In this document: one piece after another, positions 24,798 through 36,000 of the stretch | Position numbering within the stretch: the stretch's first letter is position 1 | Layout: each line of letters opens with the position of its first letter | Position numbers and translations under genes: made by a program | Source of the DNA: Apostichopus japonicus | Lineage: Eukaryota; Echinodermata; Holothuroidea; Aspidochirotida; Stichopodidae | NCBI RefSeq assembly: GCF_037975245.1 | Contig: NC_092583.1 | Span: forward strand, 15,165,264-15,229,263 | Length of the DNA: 64,000 nucleotides | Direction: 5' to 3' | Notes under the pieces: model-generated | What the model saw: only the letters and a program-made list of their open reading frames with translations | Database searches by the model: none | What the model was told of the DNA's origin: nothing

Positions 24798-26558
24798 AAG
24801 ACATCAATCCGTGTTACGTCACGAATGTATTCGGGGCTTGGTTTGGTATCATACCAAGCCTTAGACAACCGTATATGCCGTGACGACAGTCTGACGTCAT
24901 TTTTAACGAAGCAAGCTCAGACCTAACAAGACCAGTTTTCGTTATTTCAGGTGCAAATTATAACTGAAAGAGAGGTAATCAATATCACTGAAATACTTAA
25001 GAAAAGTTTAGTATTCATACCTGAGTTATGACATCGTTTGAAGAAGTGACCAATGTAACTAGATTATTGGATCACGTGTTATTTGACGTCAAATTATAGT
25101 TAATTGAATTTTTTTATCCATTATCAGTAAACACGAATCACCAGTTTCTGATGTGACGTTCACTCTAATTTGAATAAGTGACTTTTTGTAAATTTCATTT
25201 TTGGACCACGTGATTTACGACGACCTATGTAGCATACCATACTACTAAAAGTATATTGAGAACGAACTTATCTTGCAGTTTCCAATCAAAGAACCTCAGA
25301 CGCACAATACATTGCTATTGCTTGTACACGAGTGCAAGCAAACAACCACATACCATACAGACTATAGCCTCATTTTGTTGGACCATGCAGTGAATGTCTG
25401 TCAAATCTGGGGGAAATCCATATTAGTATTTTTACGATAATATGGTTTCAGGAAATAAGATCCCTTTTCCCATTTGAATTAGTGCGCGTTCCTCTTTCGG
25501 TGTGAAGCGTTGTTTGTTGGACGTGTTCTTCAACAAAGCCACATATGGCCTCTCTAAAATTGTAGTATGATTGTACATGCATATAGAAAAAGAAAAAGAA
25601 AGATGTGACAAGTTTTGTAACCTAGGTTTCATTCACCCTTTTGTAAAGTTTAGTCACTGGTTTAGGTGACATATAATATTGAAGATCTTATTTGCCAAGG
25701 CGAGACAAGCTTGTATTTACCACCAAAAAACCAGACGACAGGCTCATATATGTTCTAGGCCTGTGCGTTTTTTAAACAATACGAAACCGCGTATATTTTT
25801 ATGAGTCATATACAAAATCAATTGACCAATTTTCCCCGTTTTTTTCTTTTCTTTCATTCTGATTGAAAAGTGTATATAGGTCCATAATATGGTACATGTG
25901 AATTGAAGGTTATGTAAACATTGAACAATGTCGAACGGTAACGGATGAAGCTCCCGTCCGTCCGTATATATATATATATATATACATAGACTCCTAATTG
26001 GGATGTATCTATACACGGGGTATACTATATATGCTACCTTATCGAGCAAACAATAGCAACGACCCTGCATCAATACCTCAGCTGAATAGATGGGTACAAT
26101 TAGTATTCTTCCACTTGAGAAAAGGTGAACAATGCAACAATTGAAGGATGGAGTTGGAAGCGACAGTTTGCTTTCAAGGTTTGCCTCTCGTGTTGTCTTT
26201 TTTTTTATACTTTCTCTTCTGGTCCCGATATTTCTGATGGGGTGAGACCTTCAAAGCAGTTAAGTCCCCCTCTTCAGATGGTCTCCTTGAAACCAAAGGT
26301 CCTGTAAAGGGTGTTCTTGAAAGCTAGGAGTGTCTGTTACCAAGAGAGCTTTTGTGTGTGAAGAGGTTTTACTGAGTCCACTCTGAGCACCTCCTTCATA
26401 TCAGAAGAGGGAAGTTGGGGGTTGGGTCGTTTTGTAGTGCTATTCACATGTTTCGCTTTTTAAACCTTTAAACCGAATGAGCTATCATTTTCAATAGTTC
26501 GATCCATCGCAGACCAGGTGTGTTCGAGATGGGCCATTTCAGCTATTGTAACGCATTT

Positions 26559-26574
26559 CAGGTGCGTATCCAGG
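26559..26574 (+). mobile_element. Terminal repeat of a hAT-like element (left end)
   Basis: CAGGTGCGTATCCAGG at this position matches, in reverse complement, the end at 28735-28750 (CCTGGATACGCGCCTG) at 15 of 16 positions, and the end at 27310-27325 at 13 of 16. Both start and distal end are followed or preceded by GCGCGCCCCCCGGG-like sequence. The 8-mers outside the ends do not match (ACGCATTT versus CATTTATA or TTCGAATT), so the true partner is uncertain. Confidence 0.55.
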
Positions 26575-26606
26575 GGGGGGGCGTTGGGGGCGCGCGCCCC
26601 CCGGGT

Positions 26607-26716
26607 AAGAAAAAGAGGAGAGAAAAAAAGGGAAGAAAAAAGGAAAAAAGAGGAGGAGGAGAGGAAGGAAGGGAAAAGAAAAAGAAGAAAGAGAGAAAAA
26701 GGAGAAAAGGAGGGAG
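26607..26716 (+). repeat. 110-base uninterrupted purine tract
   Basis: Every base from 26607 to 26716 on the plus strand is A or G, in irregular GAA, GGA and AAAAG words. It lies just inside the hAT-like end at 26559 and probably belongs to that element's interior. Frames across it give only Lys/Arg/Glu/Gly-rich low-complexity translations and are not genes. The tract is a candidate triplex-forming sequence. Confidence 0.8.
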
Positions 26717-27101
26717 TAAAAGAAAAACGCGAAGACACCGGGAAGAGAAAGAGGAACAGTGACATCATTACAGCGCTGAAGGCTAGCCAGTGACGGATCA
26801 ATGATTTCGTAAAAGTGTGACTCACCCTACCCTTTACACCGACAACTCCATTTTTTGACGTTTCCATTTTCCTCTCTCACTAATGATCTATATATATACT
26901 ATATATGGTCTATCATAACGCGTGTGTAGAATTGTGCTCTGAAACCAACTGTGGCTGGTCTCGAACTCGACCGTGTCGTCGGGGAACATGACGCATTTTG
27001 GGATGGGGGCGACCGCCCGCCCCCCCCCATTCAGCATTTTTTTAAATGATATCGCTAGGTAATTTCAAAATAGAAAGTGCTTAGAAGCAACTTACAAGGC
27101 C

Positions 27102-27325
27102 TGGGAAGTGTCATTTCCAGCGATCTGGGGACATTTTCGGCCAAAACTTGCTTGTACGCTTCGCGCTAACAAATGGTCCTGGGTAGTGCCATTTCCAGCG
27201 ATCTGGGAGGCATTTTCGGCCAAAATTTTCTTGTACGCTTCGCGCCAACATATGGTGACGCTACGCTTAGATAATTTGCCTACAGGCTTCGCCCCTCCCT
27301 TGGCAAATTCCTCGCTACGCGCCTG
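27102..27325 (+). mobile_element. hAT-like fragment with two tandem module copies
   Basis: Two successive copies (from about 27102 and 27179) of a module containing TTTCCAGCGATCTGGG, TTTTCGGCCAAAA and TTGTACGCTTCGCGC are followed by CGCTTAGATAA and a terminal CTCGCTACGCGCCTG ending at 27325. The terminus has the form of a hAT right end. No matching left end or flanking duplication (TTCGAATT expected) was found, so this is a partial or rearranged copy. Confidence 0.6.
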
Positions 27326-27681
27326 TTCGAATTTGTAACGCAAACAGCAGATATCACATCATATCAGTGAGCATGAAAATGGCGTTCCAGGATGAAAAGC
27401 CTCAAAACTGTCCGACTTGCCTGAAAAAACAACCAAAAATTTTTCGCGCGCGCAGCGCGCGTTCAACGTCTTCATGTCAATATCATATAAGCAAGCATCG
27501 GTTATTTCATCGCATGCAATCATGTACCGTACGGTCCGTTCAAATTGCGCAGTATACCGCGGGATGCTAATGTAAACAACGACATGTCTCATGTAGATGT
27601 ATAAAAAGCATGAAGGTCCAATTATGTCAAAACTCTCTTTTACATTAGTAATGGCGAATTAGGGGCTGCACCCCCGCCGCG

Positions 27682-28067
27682 CAGTGGCGGAGCGTCCATA
27701 CGGTCAGGGGGGCCGATGCCCCCCCCCCCCCCCTGACGGACTCTAATGGACTGCTGGCGCCTTTTTCGGCTCTTTACCACGTTTTACTTATTCTAGATTA
27801 TTGACTTTTTTATTGCGCTCTCATCTACTTATTGACGTTTGTCACATTTTCTTGGTGTAATTTGGCGATGACACCTTATTCTTCGTTTATCTGCAAATAA
27901 GCCAGGCCCGGAAAGGGTCATTTCCGGCGATCTAGGGAGTATCTTTACTCAAAAATTTTCTGTACGCTACGCGCCAACCAATGGTGGCGCTCCGCTTAGA
28001 TAGTGTCGAAAGCGCCCCTACAGACCATTCTCGCCACTCCTGACCAATACCCCTAGCTCCGCCACTG
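27682..28067. mobile_element. hAT-type element with perfect 8-bp duplication, nested
   Basis: The 386-bp element has inverted ends CAGTGGCGGAGC and GCTCCGCCACTG. The identical 8-mer CCGCCGCG flanks it at 27674-27681 and 28068-28075, proving an insertion with hAT-length duplication. Removing it restores a GC-rich stretch reading on into CCTCCTACGCCTATG, itself the look of another hAT-like end, so it is nested in an older repeat. The interior carries one copy of the shared module (about 27908-28001) and a poly-C run. It has no transposase. Confidence 0.92.
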
Positions 28068-28612
28068 CCGCCGCGCCTCCTACGCCTATGTGTGTAGTGT
28101 TCGCTCTCGGAAATATCTGCTATTTTTTCATTTCCTTCAACCAAGTTTTATAATAGCCGTTATAACAGGTTGCAATATTTGTACACCAATAAATTAACTG
28201 TGTCTGTTTAGAAAATTTCTCACCAACATTCTGCATCACATTTCCCTCTACTCGTGCAATTTTGACCGGTCTGTTAGGGGTTGAAGGAAGTTTTTCTATA
28301 TTGGTTGTCCATAGATGAAATTTTGTACAACATTATGGGTATGTTTTCAAGTGAGTTTATTCACGAGAAATCTGAATTTTCAAATTCTCAACAAATATGG
28401 GGCTTAAAACCTTGAAAAGTGGGGCTGACGGGTATTGTGGGCCGCGACGTAGAATCACCTACAAAAGCAAAGACCCACAGGAGATGCGATCAGGTCGAAC
28501 ATGATGTGTGCCGGGTTGACAATCTTCAAAAAGGTTATGGATGGAAAAAAATCTATTAGGAAATACTTGGTTCTCAGGCAAAAAGTGTACATCTGCTTGG
28601 TCATTTCAAGCC

Positions 28613-28750
28613 CGAGAAGTGCCGTTTCCGGTGACCTGGGGGGTTTCAAAACAAGAAATTTTCTTGTACGCTGCGCGCCAACCGATGGTGGCGCTCCGCT
28701 TAGATAGTAATTCGCGCCCCCCGGGTTTGAAAATCCTGGATACGCGCCTG
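28613..28750 (+). mobile_element. hAT-like right end with shared module
   Basis: A copy of the module (TTTTCTTGTACGCTGCGCGCC, then GGTGGCGCTCCGCTTAGATA within 28613-28708) is followed by GCGCCCCCCGGG and the terminus CCTGGATACGCGCCTG. The next 8 bases are CATTTATA; the same 8-mer was not found beside a suitable left end. It is the right part of an element related to the one ending at 27325. Confidence 0.6.
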
Positions 28751-28852
28751 CATTTATAAAGAATTAAAAATAACATGAGAATGTGACGGAGAATAAAGAG
28801 GTTTACCTATCGTATGACTGAGTACTCAAGTGAACAAACAATAGGATTAATG

Positions 28853-28870
28853 ATCATGAATATTCATGAT
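28853..28870. repeat. 18-bp perfect palindrome
   Basis: ATCATGAATATTCATGAT equals its own reverse complement. It is isolated in AT-rich DNA; no associated element or gene is seen. Confidence 0.6.
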
Positions 28871-29464
28871 GGTATCGACGTATGATGGTGTATCGATCTT
28901 TGCATGTAAGTGTGCTTATAATTTAATGTGTTAAGTAAACTTCCATCCCATGTGAACCCACCCTACACACAATATCAAGCTACATAATACATATATACAG
29001 CATACCATACGCGAGTACACGTGCTACTTTCAGACTTATAATCTACAATTTTAATTTCAAGACTGAGAATTCACTCTTATGGAAGAGTGGCTTGGTGCAT
29101 AAAACAGCTCAGACCTGCAGCGGATCATTCCGTTTCACTCTATTTTGTAGCTAAAATAAATTGTAGGGTTTCACTCTCAGGAAGCAGATGAATTCACGCT
29201 ACGAAATAGTGGTCATCCTGCTCAATCTCAAAGCGTGAATTTCCACTCTATGGATGATTAAGAGTTTGTCGGTTTTACGTCATGTTTACACATAAACTTG
29301 ACATAGCCTATTAACGGCTCAAATAAACAAAAAGACTGTTTTGGTTGTTACAGAAAAATATGGAATGTGAATGTTTGTATAGAAAATATTTTTAAAAACC
29401 GTATGTGTAAATAGTTAAGTAGTCTAGTCTATAAACTTCGGAAATACGCCCGATTTGACTAATG

Positions 29465-29772
29465 CAGACGCCAATCCATCGGGAGGGGATGTGAGTGTTG
29501 GAGGGGGAGGGGGTGGGGAGGATACGCCACCTTTTCAACCTCATCGAGAACGCTCAAAGTAATTGTTAGCTTTTATTTAGTTAATTATTATCATGCGCTT
29601 AGACCTATTATTAATCTATGATGTATTCAAACTATGCTTCAGACTGCATCATTTGTAGTAACAATTATTGATATTTCTGGAGGGTTTACCAAACCACCTA
29701 CGTGAGAGTCAGCCTCCATGACCCCATGCAGGGCCACATCCCCTCATTTATAACATCTTAGATCCGCGACTG
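29465..29772. mobile_element. Degraded hAT-like element
   Basis: The left end CAGACGCCAATCCA and the right end, reverse complemented CAGTCGCGGATCTA, agree at 10 of 14 positions, and both arms then carry GAGGGGATGTG. The flanking 8-mers GACTAATG (29457-29464) and GGCTAATA (29773-29780) agree at six positions. This fits an old, mutated hAT insertion of about 308 bp. Confidence 0.5.
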
Positions 29773-29814
29773 GGCTAATATATTGACTCACGTTCGGAAT
29801 GCCATATGTATCAA

Positions 29815-29965
29815 AAATCCCCAAAACAATATAAGCATGTCCAAAAAAATATAAGCATGTCTAAATCTATATAAACATGTCCAAACTAAAATAAGTATGT
29901 CCAAAACTTATATGAGCATGTCCAAAGTAATATGAGAGTGTCGAAAAATTATATGAATATGTCGA
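29815..29965 (+). repeat. Tandem repeat, about 20-22-bp unit
   Basis: Roughly seven imperfect copies of a unit like ATATAAGCATGTCCAAAA follow one another, with variants ATGAGCATGTCC and ATGAATATGTCG. It is a minisatellite with no coding sense, beginning some 40 bp after the degraded element at 29465-29772. Confidence 0.8.
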
Positions 29966-29969
29966 ATGT

Positions 29970-32325
29970 AACTGCTAATTTCATATTTGTAGTGAACATA
30001 TTGGCGTTTGAATTCACGCCACTTGATGCAAAATGTCCAAAATAATATATATTCATATAGATTTATAATTTTTATAAATCTAACGGCACAATGTCACGCA
30101 GTACTGTTTTATTTACTTTTTTACCAAGAATATATACCTCTATAACTGAAGAATAAGATCTTTCTTAACTGCTGTAAACAAATTTTCATCTTTCAGCCTC
30201 ATTTCTGTGCATATATGAAAAGGATTGTTGGAATTATATCTCCACTAACTGTACATTCAATTTCAAAGCACCCCTCCCCCTCCCCCCAACGGAGGAAATA
30301 ATACATTTTGACTACTGACGTATGCACCAGTGTAATTTATATCTTCACTTGTTTAACGTTTATGCACGTGACGTGTTTTTTATTATGTTTCCTTCGTATA
30401 TCAATGGAAAGGATAAGGTTATCTTAAACCACGGACAAACAACAGCAACCCCCTTCCGCAATCTCACCCCCCCCCCACCATTTCCATTAAAATTGGACAT
30501 ATACTGAGTCGTTGTGGATATTTGTTATACGTGCTTGTGCAATACGCGTGATACAGTCTGGTAATTGTAACGAATTCAATATATCAGTTGGACTTTATAG
30601 TGGCCGATCTATAACTATAGATTAAAAACAAGCTACATTTCCTAATGGAATAATTTGATTGTTTCCATCAACTATTACAGTTTCAAAAATAAATAAATGA
30701 AGTGGAATTTAAAGATTTTCAAGTCGGTTATTGACATTACAATATCCCTAAACTTTAAGCAACTTATATGATGTCTTCATTAATAACGCCTGTCTTGCTT
30801 TGAATTCGGAGAAAAAATGTGTTATCGTGTGTAAATAATAACGGGAGACAATCGCTTTCAATTGTTGGGGATTCTTCAGCTTATTAAACCCCGAATCCCT
30901 CCTTGGTCCAGTGGCTTTCAAGGCAATGTCCATACACTCTTAAAAGGAAATCGCTAGCCTATAATAATGGGGATCATTAGGACGTAAAAAAAAATATACT
31001 GTCTCTATGTTCATGTCAACGTTTGATAATCCACAGTTATCATTTAGGACATTCTCTGTCCTCCGGTTCGAATAACTGGATCAATCTACTTTTGTTTGCT
31101 ACCAGCGGTTGTTCCTCCGCATTGCCCAAGACTCCCAGCAAGACCCACGGAATGAAGCCCCCTCGGACAAAGGCTATTGAGTAGGTCTGCTCTCTGCCAA
31201 CAAAAGCCACTGTTTTCAGATGCTCCTTGCTTGTTAGTCACTATTCAACCTCTGACAAATTAGAAGAGCCTGATATCCATGGAACTCTCTAATCCCGTCC
31301 CCCCCAATATACTTCCTTACTATTGTTGGGGACATAATCGGTGGAAAAAAGGGAGCCTAACGATATACTAATGATGATCTTATAGAGAGGAGCACGGAGG
31401 GATATCACTGAGTTGAATTGACGGGATGGTTTTAGTGAGAGACACGTAGTCAGCGGGAGAGCATGCAGGCTTCAAAATCAGAAAGGTGCCATGGTATAGA
31501 AGATTATTCAGGATCTGTTGATAATAAGGCAAGGCTAACGTTAAGATGACTAAAGGAAAATAATGCGAGAGAGAGAAGAGAAAAGAAGAAGAAGAAGATG
31601 ATAGAATGGAAAAATGAGGAAGTCAGATAGAGAGAAGAGAAACCATTCTAGGAATGGTATTAGAGGATGTTTGGATAATGAGAATCATTCTATTGATGGA
31701 TGCCATAAAATTGACAACCGAATCTGTCAACGTAAAGACCGGAGTGGATTGACTGTATATGGCTTGTTGTTTAGTCAGGGTTTAAATCATCATAACACTA
31801 ATGCAAACAACAAAATCAGCAATTGAATAAATAAAGAAGACAACTTAGCAGCTAGGAGACTTGTTAAGCTATACTAAAGAAAAAAAAAACTTTATCTATA
31901 AATTTACAAATAATTTTTTTTAAGGAATATCAACATTCGCAGTTTCTTTTTTTACAATGTTCGTTCTCTATCTTTTTCTTCGACATACACTGCACTTATC
32001 TGGAACATAGTTAGCTGTAGGTAGTAAAGACGAACTGTGACGTGATAACGAAATGGGCCCGAGACGGGAGGGCTGCGTCGTTTGCACAGCCTCCGACGAC
32101 TGGGCGGGGGAAGGGAGGGGGCATGGAACCCCAATAAGTTTCAGTGCAATGATTTACACAAGGTTTTTTTCTTCCACAATCGGACATTGGTCTGACTCTG
32201 GACCAATATCTTTAATCTCAATAGTGTGTCAGGTCCCTGCATGGTGTGGTTACCTCATTTAACAATTTTTCTTCGCGAATGTACATATCTCTTCTTTCAT
32301 AATGAGACAAACATTTTTGATAATA
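29970..32325. other. No gene seen
   Basis: AT-rich sequence with a C-rich run near 30465-30475 and purine-rich patches near 31565-31640. Short open frames on both strands show no domain, and no inverted-repeat element was recognised. Confidence 0.5.
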
Positions 32326-32338
32326 GTCTGACCTCCTA

Positions 32339-33061
32339 TTTTTTTTCCACTGTATTTATTTACAATACCGTAACACATAATACAAAAGAATAATCAGCAA
32401 AAATATTTACATAAGAAGCTTACATAAAGAAATCACAGAAGTCGTTAAGGTTACACAAATTGTTGTTTTGCTTAGAAATGAAATAGTGAAGGTCAAGTTG
32501 AAAGCGAAACTTAAAATAAAATTCGTGCACATGTGGGATTTTGTTATTCAACCTACAAGTATAAATATACTTTTTAGCATGCAAAATTAAAAAGTTCACA
32601 GGATTATCCATATCACCAAAAATCACCAAAACAAATATTGGTCAAATTAAAAGTATAATTAATTTTAATGCAATTTGAATTCACTGCCTCCCAGAATCGC
32701 TCAACGTGACTACAATTATAAAACAAATGTATTAGTGTTTCATCGGCATTCTTGCAAAATGAACAAAGTGGAGAATTAACCATTTTCATTTTATAAAGCA
32801 AGCTATTTATGCCTAAAATACGATGTAGAAAACGCAATTGTAGATATGCTACTTTGGGGTCATTCACAGCCGTATAAGGCAGCCTAAAAATCTTATTCCA
32901 AACTATTTTCAATGGAAAATTCATAGCTTGCCACTTCATAATAGACGACGGGGCGTGCAGAGACCGGTAATTAGTTTATTATAAACATTTTTGGTTATTT
33001 TATGTGTGCGCATGCACATATTAAAGTTATTTTCACTCATTGGGAGCAAAACAGAATCATG
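32339..33061 (-). mobile_element. 5'-truncated L1/Tx1-like LINE, ORF2 C-terminus
   Basis: A 13-bp direct repeat GTCTGACCTCCTA flanks the copy (32326-32338 and 33062-33074). On the minus strand it ends with AATAAA (32360-32355) and an A8 tail (32346-32339). Its broken frames encode the last part of a non-LTR retrotransposon ORF2: a KNVYNKLI segment, then WNKIFRLPY and YLQLRFLHRIL, the zinc-knuckle CSFCKNADETLIHLFYNC followed by FW, and finally LILHAKKYIYTCRLN. This order is typical of L1/Tx1-type proteins. Frame changes near 32936 and 32620 and the loss of everything upstream make it a dead copy. The reverse transcriptase and endonuclease domains are absent. Confidence 0.9.
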
Positions 33062-33074
33062 GTCTGACCTCCTA

Positions 33075-35926
33075 ATGTACTTCACAATAAGTCGTGATAT
33101 TGCTTGATATGCCCAAAGGGCTCCATAACCCCCTCCCTTAAACCTTGTTACCATTCTACGCTTACACCTTCCCATCCTCTTCTCTTACATCGGAAGCATA
33201 TATATATATATATACATATATATATAATCATTGTATGAAATTAATAATTTGTTAAGTTTTCTTCTCTCTGAGAATAATGGAACAACAGTTCTTGACATTT
33301 TGTGGGATAACCAAACCATTGTTTTGCCCATAAACACAACAACCGTTATTATGTTACATATTAAATAACGGTCATCGTTCATTTCCTTCTCTCCGTATAT
33401 ACATACACACATATAAAAATCACACCAGCTGTCAATATTTTAACTGGTGGAAATGTCATATACAATAACCTAACATCTGGATTAATAGTGTAATTGATCA
33501 CGTGACCTGCCCAAAATATCGACGACGTGCCATTAATGTACATATATCCATATGATCAGAAAAAGTACAGCTAGACTAATGAAGGACAAGCTCACCCCGC
33601 TGATTGCAAAACAAAATAGTTGTACTGTTATTACCTAAAAGAGCTCTGCAAAGACCAGGCATGAGTAAAGGGGATGATAGTCTTCAAAGGGGCCAACTTT
33701 GTAGAGGGGGATCGGGTGGGGTGGGTTAATATACATTAAGCGACATGTAGGTATTGTTTCACTGTTTTAATTTATACATGTTATGTTAAGTATCTATGGT
33801 ATTCCTTACCATAGCTTTAGTTGTTTTGGATAGCAACGGTATAGAGGAAGTGGTTTCATTATTGAGGAAGGGGTGGAGGATGGGAGGGGGTGGGGGGCTA
33901 AAAACTTCGAGGTCAGTGGGAAATGTGGCTTTCACCATAAAGTTACCTCAAACTTTCTGACAAAAGGATATCCTTTTACTACCAAATCTTTCTTAATGTT
34001 TCAACATGACAGTTTTTTAAAATGTTCTAACAAAAGTTCACTTTTTCTCAAATTACAAAAGAGCAATTTTTCTCAAATAACAAAAGGGCACTTTTTAGCT
34101 AAAACTTGGAACGTGGGTACAAAAAGGACATTTGTAATTTATGAAAGGGTACATGTTTCAATTCGAAACATCCTCAAGAAGAAAATACTTTTTTTTTTTG
34201 CAAGTTAACATTATAATTAGTTTCATCAATAGATCAAGTCGAAATGTCAATACGTTCCCGAGATTTTTCCAAATTGTTGAGACAATAAAAACCGTTACTA
34301 CAGCCAAACCAAATGGGCTGCATTGTTATAGGATGCGATATATTTAAGTTGAAAAAAAACTCAAATCGGCGCAAAAAGCGGTCTTCAGAGTGCATGTATA
34401 TGCAAATTTAACCACACTTAAATATAGACTTATTTATGGCGAGCAGTGTATAACAACCGATTTAAATGCATATTTCAGAATGAAGCAATTACACGGTAAA
34501 TTAAGACATCCTGTCAGGGTAGAGAGACACAATTCACTAGAGAGATGTCTGGAAAACAAACCAGAAAACAAGTAATAGAAGCTTCTTACATCGATATTTA
34601 AATTACGTCATTAAGTGTGTCTGATTGGTTTACGAATGCATAGGGATAGTAGTCTACTTTTCGTAAAAATCTCAGGGGAAAGTTATCTATCTTACAATAT
34701 AATATATATTTATATGTCATAATTTGAAAAATAAAATATTTATACAATGTAGATTATCGTATATATAAGAGGAAAAGAAATTTTCACTACTATATATATG
34801 TTTTATTATTTAACGTCTTAAGGTGTTTAAATCTAAAAAGAGAGATTTATCGATGTTAGCTTGCATCAATTCAGTCTATAAGCCAGGAGAAGAGACCAGG
34901 GAGAAGAGGGGAGGGGGAAGGCGGGATAGAAAGTTACATGATACATCATGGTTATGTATAAAATTTGTCCTATGGAAGGAATAAGAATAAATGTGGAAAA
35001 TTGTGATTTGTAGTCACGTATGTGTAAAATGGTGCCATGGTAATGTCCAAAATTTCCGAAGCATTCTTAAGTAAGAAAAGCAAATTTCAACTGGAGGGGG
35101 TGGGGAGGGGAAGGGGGCAGTGGTATTCCCTTTCTGAGGACGCACAGTATATTGCTTTCTATATAAGATATTTGTAGATCAATGACTATAAGTGTCAGAA
35201 TAGATGCTCAGAATAGTTCGCCTATTTTTTTACAGGTTTTGAAAAATATGGATATTGCCTTCAAACGACTTGTGACAAGTCTATTTCGAATACAGCCATG
35301 CATGATCTTGAACGGACTCAGCCGCAGTTTAACCCGGGGCTAAATTTGCCGTTTAGCTTCAACATCAATAAACAGATGGAATTCCGTTTGATGAATGAAT
35401 ACGATAAAAGGATAAAGCTTTACTTGGCCAAAAATTGACATGGTTACAAACGAGTACTGTGAAACCTCTATCGACCTTACAGATGAATACAGGCACAAGT
35501 ATATAAGAGAAACACGGAGATCAGTCTCTCGTCGGTAAAATGATCCCCAAGTTTTTTTTTGGCGGGAACTAGATTGATTGAAGTACGGACGATCTCTTGA
35601 CTTGAAGAGGCTTAGTCCCTGCCAAATGTTGTTTATATTTTCTCTTGCTAGATGATGTTGTCGGGGGTAGAGACGGTAAAGCCAACGTCAGGAAAATGAC
35701 AGACAGATGTATACACACAGCTCCTGTTTGATTATTTTTGAGCTGATTCGACGCTGTTCGAAGAAAAGATGAGAATAATTACTAAGAGTATTCAAAGCTG
35801 TCTCCATCCTGGCTCCAAAGATTCCAAATCGATTGTCAGCAATTGTCACAAGATGTTAAAATGTTCTATTTGCTCTCTTTTCTTTTCTTTGAGAACTAAA
35901 ATACAGGTCGAAATCTGATGACTCTT

Positions 35927-36000
<74 letters not shown>

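Noticed and set aside
26518-26867. Overlapping Lys/Glu/Arg-rich frames on the plus strand and a Ser/Phe-rich frame on the minus strand
   Set aside because: They are translations of the purine tract and GC-rich transposon end, low-complexity with no domain.
26551-26998. ACGCATTT occurs just before the hAT-like end at 26559 and again at 26991-26998, as if duplicated
   Set aside because: The sequence before the second copy (GGGGAACATG) is not an inverted match of the left end, so a 440-bp element cannot be supported; chance is plausible.
31071-31100. GGTTCGAAT resembling a tRNA B box
   Set aside because: Flanking bases cannot form the T stem and no A box lies at the right distance.
34390-34575. 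Plus-strand frame preceded by codons for AQKAVFR, as in some LINE ends
   Set aside because: The similarity is a few residues only, with no tail or duplication.
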